From Lepeophtheirus salmonis (taxonomy: Eukaryota; Arthropoda; Copepoda; Siphonostomatoida; Caligidae): 64,000 nt of DNA. Positions 55,807-64,000 of the stretch are shown in pieces; position 1 is the first letter of the stretch, and the number at the start of each line of letters is the position of its first letter. Where the stretch lies: NCBI RefSeq assembly GCF_016086655.4, contig NC_052141.2, positions 1,922,001 to 1,986,000 of the forward strand, given 5' to 3'. A program made the translations under genes and the position numbers. The notes beneath the pieces were generated by a model. That model made no database searches. It was given only the letters and a program-made list of their open reading frames with translations, and had not been told where the DNA came from.

Positions 55807-56815
55807 TAACAGACAATAAATGGATTAAATTTATGTGATTACATCGTTATATAATCTATTTTTAATATTGTATATAAAATTAACTATTACAATGGTAAAA
55901 ACGAATTAAATTTACTCTAATTTTCTTACGCTTTTTGTCACCCATAAATAAAAAAAAATAATAATAATTGTACAAATCGAGTCATTTTTAGGGATTTTCA
56001 GTACATATATCTTTTATTTAATTCTCATATCAATGTTTATCATTGACATCAAGCATTATCCAATACAAGTATAAGTCCTTTTTTAATTTTTGATGAAGTT
56101 GTATCGAGATTAATTGTAAATTTGTCCATTTTAAGCAGTAAAATACCAAATATTAGACTCCAAAATGGCTACCTTCAATTATTGTGCAACTTATGACGTC
56201 AGACAAAACGTTCTATTCTATTAATATAGTGTTGTAAATTTCATTTTTCTCATCTAGATCAATATATTGGTTCGTATTTAAAAATTTGACAATCCAATGC
56301 TTAGGGCGGTGGCTCTAGGGAGACAATTCCCTCCCCACTTTTTCAGCAAATCCAGCAATAAAATGTGTATTTTTTCAATTACAGTTAATGACCCCATTGA
56401 CCTTCTATTTTTGAAATGGTGTATATTTTAAATAGAAATTATTTTTAATTTTTGTTAATTTATTTCTCTTCTTAAATATGATAAGATTATGTCATGAAAC
56501 AATCACGTACAAATATGGATTGAATTCTTTATCTCTGTGGGAAACGGAAGTTAATTTAGAATATAGGAAATTGGAACATTTATTTTGTATTTAATTACTT
56601 ATTTTTAAATATTTTATTGGGTAGACATTAAAGAGTTTGATTAATTTGATTTCTCCTAAATTAATTTGTTTATGGCTTGTAACTATTAATAATGTAATTA
56701 AATATTCATAGTGATAATTATTCCTATTATTAATTTATGAAATATATATTATAATAATAATAAAAATTAATTTGAAAATCAAACCGTTTTACCCCTATTT
56801 ATCACTCCTCTATAT
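55807..56815. other. No recognisable gene
   Basis: AT-rich. 56298-56345 (GGGCGGTGGCTCTAGGGAGA) resembles the GC-rich edges near 6.6 and 8.7 kb and may be a repeat end. Confidence 0.4.
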
Positions 56816-56817
56816 AT

Positions 56818-57526
56818 TTAGGCCGTAAACTCAAAACTTTGAATTTTAAACTTCAACAAGAAATAATTTATTAATAACAATAGAATTTCAACAAAATTAA
56901 TATTTTTAAATACATGTGTGTCTAATCTCTCTTAATCATAAATGTAGCCGCCTTTAGCTGAAATGATGGCTTCGAGGTGGGAAAAAAGGCCTTGCGCCAT
57001 ATGTGGAGTTATTCCTCTCTCAGTGTTGGATAACAGTGGATATGAGGGCCTTTGTAGTCAAGACATCAGGGTTGTAGGGGGGAGTGTCAAAAAGAGTTCA
57101 AAGGAATTAAAAAAATTCTTACAATGGAAGAGATGGCTGGTGTTAAAAGTGGACTCTCCCTGATATTTCTTGCATGGACCCTCATAGACTTGAGAGAATT
57201 GGCCTAGGATATTTTCTTTAACTTCTCCAGGTCCAGTTTTGCCTTTTTGATAGAGTATTTCTTCCTATCCAGGGTTCGGACATGCTGACGGTTTAGACGG
57301 TGGCCCTAGAGACGGCCAACTGCTTGGAGTGCGCGAATGGAAATTCGTCAATGAGGTTCAAGTGTCATTTTTTCTACTTGTACGTAAGGTGGAGAGCTGA
57401 ACTATGTTTTGTTTTGTAACCAATTATTTATGTGTTAATATATCGAAATATGAATTAATTTCAATCCCTAAACCTTCATTAATTATTGAATTAGTAAGTG
57501 TTCAGATTTCAATGGACTACGAGGTA
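56818..57526 (-). mobile_element. Tc1/mariner element, TACCGGGTGGTCC family, short copy
   Basis: The right end, reverse-complemented, reads TACCTCGTAGTCCATTGAAA then TCTGAACACTT. The left end is damaged but continues TTGAATTTTAAACTTCAACA as in the 17.3-kb copy. Internal words (AATCATAAATGTAGCCGCCT, ATGCTGACGGTTTAGACGGT, GAATGGAAATTCGTCAATGA) align with the other copies in order. The coding sequence is broken throughout. Confidence 0.78.
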
Positions 57527-57539
57527 GAATGATATTTAT

Positions 57540-57930
57540 CAATATTATGTGCGAATTTCATTTGTACTCTTTGACAAATAATCTTCAATTTCTATGAGCA
57601 AATGACTCTTTTTGACCCTTTGGGAGGGCCGCAAATTGCACTTTAAGATTCTAAAATTAATACTTAGATTTAAAAAATGTCAAAATGGACATATTTTAAT
57701 TGAAAGAGTTATATTGGTGCCGATATATGTCTCATAAATCAAACAAAGGTTCTAAACTATAGCTTAAATTCTAAAGTATCTTAATTCATCCCGTAAATTT
57801 GAATACAACTTATAATTGACTAAATTATGTCTATGAAATATTGGGCTGCTTTTATTTATGAAAAAAAAAAATTATGGGACTTTTTCCTATTAGATTCTTT
57901 TTATATTGTTGCTTTGATATGTGTTGTGTT
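57540..57930 (-). repeat. Repeat A copy, minus orientation, near full length
   Basis: The order is TTTGGGAGGGCCGCAAATTG, GAGTTATATTGGTGCCGATA, GGTTCTAAACTATAGCTTAA, TTCATCCCGTAAATTTGAAT, TATGTCTATGAAATATTGGG, TATGGGACTTTTTCCTATTA. Confidence 0.8.
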
Positions 57931-58009
57931 CACAGCATAAGTTAGGGGTTTCGAACTGATCAAATAAGAGTTTATATGCGACCGATAAACAAAAAATCAA
58001 AGCAGAAGG

Positions 58010-58160
58010 ATTTTTCTCAGAATTAATTTTATTCTTTGGCAAATTATAATTAATGTCTATTAACAAATTACTCTTATTAATCCTTATGGTGTGTCCTAAA
58101 TTGCACCTAAATTAGCCAAAATTGATTGTCACAATAAAAGAGTAAGAAATTGATGCAATT
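58010..58160 (-). repeat. Repeat A copy, minus orientation (proximal part)
   Basis: TTTGGCAAATTATAATTAAT, ATTACTCTTATTAATCCTTA, GTGTGTCCTAAATTGCACCT and GCCAAAATTGATTGTCACAA occur in the expected order, directly after the previous copy. Confidence 0.7.
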
Positions 58161-59285
58161 CATGAGCATTTACACAACATTAATTTTGGAGCCCTTAAAA
58201 TTTTTTTTTTTTTACTCGTTACGGGATTTCATATGGATAATGTATTTAAAAAAAAAATCCCATTGTCTTGCAAATTTGACACTCCATTGAATTAATTTTT
58301 TTAGAATACATTTTTAAGATTCTTTTTTTTTTTTTTTGAGGATAAAATGCGGTACCTTTTTATTGAAAGGATTTTTAAATGTAGTGAATCATTATAAAAG
58401 CAATTTCAAACAAAAATCAAAGAAAGGATCCCATTAGTACTTAGTCTAAAAAAATTAAGTGTAATATTCTTTTTCAGCCAGTAGCCTACTCCCCAATTCA
58501 TAGCGCGGGTAAAGTGAGTGAATAGTTAAGTTTAATTTATTCATTTAAAAAAAAAAAATACTAGTTCTAAATTTTATATTTACTAACCCAATATCTTTAA
58601 CCTCTAGTTAAATATTTGGTTCCAATTGGTTTATGGAATGGCATAATTTTAAACAATGGAGAAATGATAGGTTTTGAAACATTCTCCAAGGATTTTTATC
58701 GGATGGCCATCTGACGTTTAATAGCATGATTAACAAGTTGGAGCCAATGCCGTTTTAAACTATTATTTTCAATATTAAACTATTCCATTATCCCTTTGAC
58801 ATATTTTACTTCAATGTATATTGTTTTTATTTTATTTTACATGTATATGCCTCAACTTTTTGAATTGTCATATATGAATGTAAATATTCGTACTAGAACA
58901 GAATATACAAAGGGAGGCAGAGAGGAAATAACGATAGGGAACATGTTCCACAAGGGATCCCTGTTTAGGGAACCAAAAAATGATTAAAAGACCAAGATAA
59001 GTCCCCGTCCCGAAGAGGGCAAAAAAATTTCAAAACAGAAACCCCCTAGCAGGTGAGGGTGGCCCATTCCCAAGAGAACAGAGGCCTGTGTTTCTGCAAG
59101 TTTCAAGTCTCTGCCTTCCTTATTTCATATGACTGTTACTCATCAAAGTTCCTGACTTTTTGGGCACAGAATTGTTATGTAAATATCGTTTAAGGGAGTT
59201 CATGTGGATGTTTTTGTGAAAATGGACAAAATTGAATATTGAACTGTCATTTAATATTTGTTTTTGAAAGTGCAACCTTTAAATA
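58161..59285. other. No recognisable gene
   Basis: AT-rich with long A or T runs. 58985-59130 is less AT-rich (GTCCCCGTCCCGAAGAGGGC, CCCCCTAGCAGGTGAGGGTG) and may be part of an unknown repeat. The frame at 58796-58987 has no motif. Confidence 0.4.
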
Positions 59286-59289
59286 GATG

Positions 59290-59555
59290 CAAAGAATAGC
59301 AGACATATAAAATCTTTTTTTGTAAAAATTGTACGCGTCTAAGTCAATCCAACTCTGAGTAGTAAACCAAAAAATGTCTTGTGAACAATAATTTTGCAGA
59401 GAAAAACGCCGAGTACCATTTGGACGAGTTACTGTGACGGGAGTATCGCTGGGATATGTGGATAAAGTTACACAGATACCATTTAGAAAAAAAAAATCAG
59501 AAAAAATAACTTGTATTTGTTGATTGGAAACTTTTCAGACTACCCTCATTTATAT
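59290..59555 (+). mobile_element. Mariner-like remnant (repeat H), copy 3, inverted
   Basis: It aligns with the reverse complement of 7850-8140: AATAGCAGACATATAAAATC, GTGAACAATAATTTTGCAGA, GAAAAACGCCGAGTACCATT. The right end, reverse-complemented, reads ATGAGGGTAGTCTGAAAAGT then TTCC, a mariner-like terminus. Confidence 0.5.
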
Positions 59556-59559
59556 ATAT

Positions 59560-59910
59560 ACATAACCCTATATTTCACATATGTATTTGAATGAATTATA
59601 GGCTTCGTATTTAAATTAAGGAGATTCGTTAAAGTACCCAATAATTTTAGTTATAGTTTATAAACTTTATTTGATTTAATAGACTTATATAGTTCTCAAT
59701 ATAACCCTTTTTAAATAAAATCGATCGATTTATGATTTTATTATTGTGGCAATCAATTTATGTTACTTTAAGTGTAATTTGCAACACATCCTAAGGGTTA
59801 AAAAGAATAACTTGTAAATAAACGATTCTTTGTAAAAAAATACAAATGAAATTCACATTCAATATTGAATAGAATCATCTGGGTTGCTTTTGTGTTGACG
59901 AGGCACATAT
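59560..59910 (+). repeat. Repeat A copy, plus orientation, near full length
   Basis: CCTATATTTCACATATGTAT, GTTAAAGTACCCAATAATTT, TATAGTTTATAAAC, ATTATTGTGGCAATCAATTT, CAACACATCCTAAGGGTTAA and GCTTTTGTGTTGACGAGGCA appear in the standard order. Confidence 0.8.
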
Positions 59911-60080
59911 ACACTATTATAAAGATGAGATGTTGGGGCTTGACTGCATAAACTATTTGAATTCATGAATGCCTTCTTGAAGCCTAAAATTGTCATATGA
60001 GTGACTTATTCCTTTTTTTTCTCTACCTGAGACATTGATGACTATTAAATTAAAAATTATTCTCAATATACATACTTATG

Positions 60081-60750
60081 TACCGGGTGAAAAATAAAAG
60101 ATTACTCATTTTGCATATTATTCTTGAATACTTTTTATATGTTGTACACTTTTTAATACAATTTTTCAAGGTCTATCGCAAAGGCTGCTATCACAACAAT
60201 ATTAAAAAAAAAAAAAGTAATACTGTTGTATGTATCGTCTATTTATTTTTCAAGGACTCCAGCATTATCGCTGATGCAGGCCTCAACACGGTGACAGAAG
60301 GATTTAGAGACGGACTTCAGGCAGAAATGTTGTTCCATTGAACGTCGACAGCTGTTTTAGAGTCTCCATATTTGAAATGTTGGATAGGACAGGGCCAGGC
60401 CACTTGCTTCACATTTGTCCACACAAGACAGCCCGGGGGGTCAGGTTAGGACTTGTTGCGGCTAGAAGTCCTTTGACCAAAATCCCTTCCACCCCAAATT
60501 GCTCTTAAGGTAGTTTTAGACGGTGTAGCATGTGTGAGAAAGAACCCATGTTGGGTCTAGATCCACTCCAATTCGGCCAACTGTCCTTCGGCAAATTTAC
60601 TTTGGCTAAAGGGTTCATTCCGCAAATTATCCTTCTAAAATAATGTTTTGTATCAATTGTCCAAGAACCAAATAAAATAGGACGTGCCGGCTAATGGATA
60701 AATGAATTTTGAACTGTATAATTGTGTAAATTTTTATTTTCTACCCGGTA
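60081..60750 (-). mobile_element. Compact Tc1/mariner derivative with TACCGGGTRGAAAATAAAA ends
   Basis: The left end TACCGGGTGAAAAATAAAAG and the right end, reverse-complemented TACCGGGTAGAAAATAAAAA, each start with TA. On the minus strand 60250-60450 reads CLVWTNVKQVAWPCPIQHFK, then KTAVDVQWNNIS, then a region like SPSLNPSVTVLRPASA. These are the third-catalytic-region edge and tail of a transposase, heavily shifted. The length of 670 bp indicates a non-autonomous deletion derivative. 60570-60640 adds TTCGGC words. Confidence 0.75.
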
Positions 60751-61395
60751 TATATGAAAGTATGCACCTATGTTTGTATGTATTTCTCTATGAATGGCAA
60801 AAAAATATCTGTGCAATAGTACCAAGCAGATTTAAAGCAATAACTTTTTTATTATAAATTCTCTTTTTTTTACGGGTATGTAAAACTCTTTAACGATTTT
60901 TATATTTAATTTATTCTCATTTTTGTATTATCATACTTAGTATTTAAACGATTATCCATTCTAATCAAATGGATAGTTTCTTAGTCATAAATCACATTTA
61001 CTTTATGATGGTTATATGTTGTATTGTGGTTGGAGAAGCAGCTGTAAAGGTGGAATGAGTGTTGTTTATTGTACAGTGTAGGTACTTATTTATATATACC
61101 TACATTATGAGTAGGGCCTTTTTATGATAGAGGAGGGCCTAAAAATATAAAGGAATTTAACTACCAGTAGAATATTTAATAATACTTATATTTTTGTTCA
61201 TTTTGTCGTTTCCAGAGTGACATAAAAACATTGGTGATGTTGAGCCAAGGGTCAAACTTTTAAAAATACTATTAAAAACTTTTTTTAAATTAAGGAACTC
61301 ACTTTTTCGTTATTTAAATGTGTGTTACAAGAGCATAAAACTAATCTTTGTAAAAAAAGTACCAATCTTTGAACTGAGATATAAAAAAATGGCTC
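60751..61395. other. No recognisable feature
   Basis: AT-rich spacer. Confidence 0.4.
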
Positions 61396-61399
61396 AATA

Positions 61400-62090
61400 T
61401 TTATAAATATTTGTCTATAATATCCGGTGGAAAATATTTTACACATCAAATACAAATTACTGACCTAAAACTTGCCGTAGCATTTAATTACAAGGTTTCA
61501 TTATGCAATCAAGCAACAGCTGAAACAAGCATAACAACTTACTTTTTTATCCTAAAACTCTCTAAGGGTAAAAATGTCGGAGAAAAATGGCTCTACAGCA
61601 TAAATAAGTTCATAACAAACTAAAAAAAATCAAAACTTCTGGCCTGCCTCCATGTAGTTTTATTCTGGCCATTACTTCAACCCCCGAGCTTGGCAGTTTC
61701 GAGAGTCTTGGAGAAGAATGTCTGCCACACCTCTGCCATCATGACATTGTGATATACCATGGATAGGCCAATCTCTTCGCCGGCGTGTTGAGGCTGTTAC
61801 TGCTTGTGAACTTTTGGTTGAGAAGTGAGGCAGACATTCATTTCGAGGACGCTAAACTGCAAAGTCAAGGGAAATTTAGGGCAGTGCTGAAGGACTCTAG
61901 TGCACACGGGTTACCTTTTTGTTGTTGCTCCTACATCTTTAACCTTGGAGGCATGGGATAAGAAAAACTTGATTGCTTTTGTTTCAGCTATCGTTTGGTT
62001 GCAGAAAGGAACGTCCTAACAAAATAAAGTATGTATAAAATCGTAATTAAGTACTCCTGCAAGTTTTGAGTCCCCAACTCTGTATGTCTT
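61400..62090. mobile_element. Head-to-head pair of Tc1/mariner fragments (EKNVCRTSHPN family)
   Basis: 61490-61800 (plus) has CNQATAETSITTYFF then LSKGKNVGEKWLYSINKF, and across a frame change WPASM and SATPLP, as in the 43.6-44.8 kb cluster. 61820-62085 (minus) has LCNQTIAETKAIKFFLSHAS, KVKDVGATTKR and TLQFSVLEMNVCLTSQPK. It ends with the terminus TACAGAGTTGGGGACTCAAA near 62085 (reverse-complemented). The two copies face each other tail to tail. Confidence 0.68.
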
Positions 62091-62755
62091 AAGTTGCTTC
62101 AACAAGGTGTGAGCCAACGTGCCTCTCAAATACTCGTTGACTTTAAATACTAATACAACCTAACTAATAAATTACGTGATTTTGTGACAAATGACTAAAT
62201 ATTTCCGAAAACATTGCACGTCTCATAACATTAAATAAAGACAACGAATATATATAAAGACATAATACTTAAATATGAACATTATATTTGGTTTGGGGAG
62301 AAACAAAAACGACAAAAACTCTCCCAAAAACTTATCTCATAAATCCCTTTAAAAAAAAACTTTTTCATCTTTGCTATCAGTTCTTGACTGTGGATGAAAT
62401 ACATATTTATATATATACTAGACTACCCCGTTTTCGGTTAAATATCTCCTCTGCACATACAATACCCTTTTTATATGGGGACAATATAAAACATATTTTT
62501 GCAAAATTTAAGGACTCTCACGTCCTTTTTTACGGAGTACAGATAAATTTTATTGAAAAAAAAATGGTAATTTGAGGTCGTAATTGGATATTTATAACCC
62601 TTGTGTACCGTCCTAAATTGAACTTTTTTATATATTTTTCATAAAAACTTATCGTGCACTTTCTTCATAATAATTTAAGGAGTTTCAGCTGTTCTCAATT
62701 ATTTGTGGTTTCAATGATCAAGAGAAATAATAAAAACAAAATGTAACAAGAAGAT
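62091..62755. other. No recognisable feature
   Basis: AT-rich. The 95-codon frame at 62288-62575 has no recognisable motif. Confidence 0.4.
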
Positions 62756-62757
62756 TG

Positions 62758-62985
62758 AACGTCAGTGGCGCTGTTAGTCTCTTTTTTTTTTTTGGGGGGG
62801 GGGTAGGGGAGGGGGATTTTGTATATGAGTAAGAAAAATGCTATATCACTCAAAATTTTTTACTATTTAGATTGGCTGTTTGAAAAAATAAAATATACTA
62901 TTTTGTATTCAAAAATGTAAATATTAGTCGAGAAAAAACATCAAAATTTGTAAAAAAAAATTATAACACCGGCCCTGTCTGTGAT
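62758..62985. repeat. G-run sequence bounded by GTCAGTGGCGC and GGCCCTGTC
   Basis: 62791-62817 holds ten G, TA, GGGG, A and GGGGG after a T run, a candidate G-quadruplex on the plus strand. The flanks look like degraded element termini (CAGTGGCGCTGTTAGTC; CCGGCCCTGTCTGTG), similar to 8.67 kb. Confidence 0.45.
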
Positions 62986-64000
62986 ACATCTCAAAATTAG
63001 ACTGAGAAGTCTCAAACTTTGTCCAAAGTTAGTTTTTTATTGTTCTTATTGTAGAATAAATGTTCAATTTCAAGTCAAGTGTATAATCATGTTGGAAATT
63101 TATAGAATGGTCATCACGGTTTGATCATTTTTACTGAGGGTGTTTATCCTAGCAAAAAAATACCATGTTTAAAATTTTTGACTCATGCGTGGACGAAGGC
63201 CCGTTTGGAATCCCTCAAAATTTGACTTTTTTGAAGAATTATCGAAATGGGTATTTAAAATTTACATTTTTGGAAAAAATACATTGAAAGCAATATAACA
63301 AAATATTAAAAATGGATGCACCAGTCGAGTTTTACTATCATAATAGATGACGGACAAAATTACATATAAGTATCAATAAGTCTACTCTATTCTGTTTTTA
63401 TTTGTCACGAATACTATTAATTAGCGCCAAGAAACATTCATAAAAACCTTTATTCCTTTTAATGAATAACCTAAGACTCCAAAATAGTATGTGAAATTTA
63501 ATTAACATTTTACTCAGTTAAACCTATATTTAAGTGCATTACGAATAATTGATCGGAGTGATAGTAAGGATGTTGCAAAATCTCTGATCACAGCTTCATG
63601 GAACTTTAAAACACTATTTTTTTTCAACATCAGGTGCACTAAGAACAACTGAATGACTTCCACAGCAATTGGGTTTCTCAGTTCTCTGAAAGCTATTGAG
63701 TTTCATAATGGGCCGGAATATTGTGTCTTTTAAACATTGAAACTTTGTGTTGGAATACCAGGTACTCAGAGGTTTCACTCATTTATGCAAACATATAAGA
63801 AAATGTTCATTTTTCTTGGAAAGTCCTACAATCTGTGTCCACTTTGCTCCTTTTTTACCTTTCGCAAATGAGGGTGTAAGGCTAACGGAAATAGTAATAA
63901 TGCAATTGCCAACAACATACGGTAAACAAACTCAAATTCTACAACCTACTCGTGTTGGTTCCGCCAGAGTGTTGCTTTCATGTTGTCTACAAGTACTAAA
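62986..64000. other. No recognisable feature
   Basis: Somewhat less AT-rich toward 63600-64000, but I see no supported exon or repeat. Confidence 0.4.

Noticed and set aside
1..64000. tRNA, rRNA or CRISPR features
   Set aside because: I saw no cloverleaf with a standard B box, no rRNA core sequence and no regularly spaced direct-repeat array with unique spacers.

Overview
The window is animal nuclear DNA. It is strongly AT-rich, has a host gene split by a short GT-AG intron, and holds almost nothing else but mobile-element debris. The one clear host gene is an arthropod-type Toll receptor. The rest is crowded with Tc1/mariner relics, hAT-type miniature elements, a non-LTR retrotransposon and unclassified dispersed repeats. 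This resembles a parasitic copepod genome such as the salmon louse (Lepeophtheirus/Caligus type). That placement is inference from style and Toll architecture, not from a database match.

Layout. 1-3679 (minus): a Toll receptor of the 18-wheeler/Toll-6/Toll-7/Tollo type. It has a signal peptide, many leucine-rich repeats, two cysteine clusters, one transmembrane helix and a TIR domain. The gene runs off the left edge, has a 73-nt intron, and carries a one-base frame break in a run of six C (minus strand). 3680-4030 is its GC-richer upstream flank.

4.0-64 kb contains no other host gene that I can support. Tc1/mariner relics: (i) elements with ends like TACCGGGTGGTCCATTGAAA at 12478-12890, 17341-18236, 39290-39897, 52798-55806 and 56818-57526; (ii) elements whose transposase starts MSSEYE, at 23560-23960, 33943-34865, 37632-38175 and 50864-52035; (iii) a family in broken tandem and head-to-head copies at 43590-44830 and 61400-62090; (iv) single relics at 10560-10800, 14404-15110, 22270-22470, 30590-30840, 35250-35620, 47921-48612 and 60081-60750.

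Other mobile DNA: miniature elements with 8-bp target duplications (5520-5688; 38395-38991; the CAAGGTTAAT family at 30930-31366, 33297-33556 and 51131-51337); a palindromic family with GTTGTGTCAGTC ends; a 5'-truncated LINE at 53592-55747 inside a mariner element; a degenerate tandem array at 41660-42830; and a dispersed non-coding repeat of about 400-500 bp, here called repeat A, in at least a dozen pieces on both strands.

The transposase relics carry stops and frameshifts, so none is likely to be active. The insertions do give readable histories: repeat A and a miniature element inserted into a mariner relic, and a LINE with a long target duplication inside another. The most notable observations are the Toll frame break and divergent TIR domain, the unclassified repeat A family, and the nested insertions with matching target duplications.
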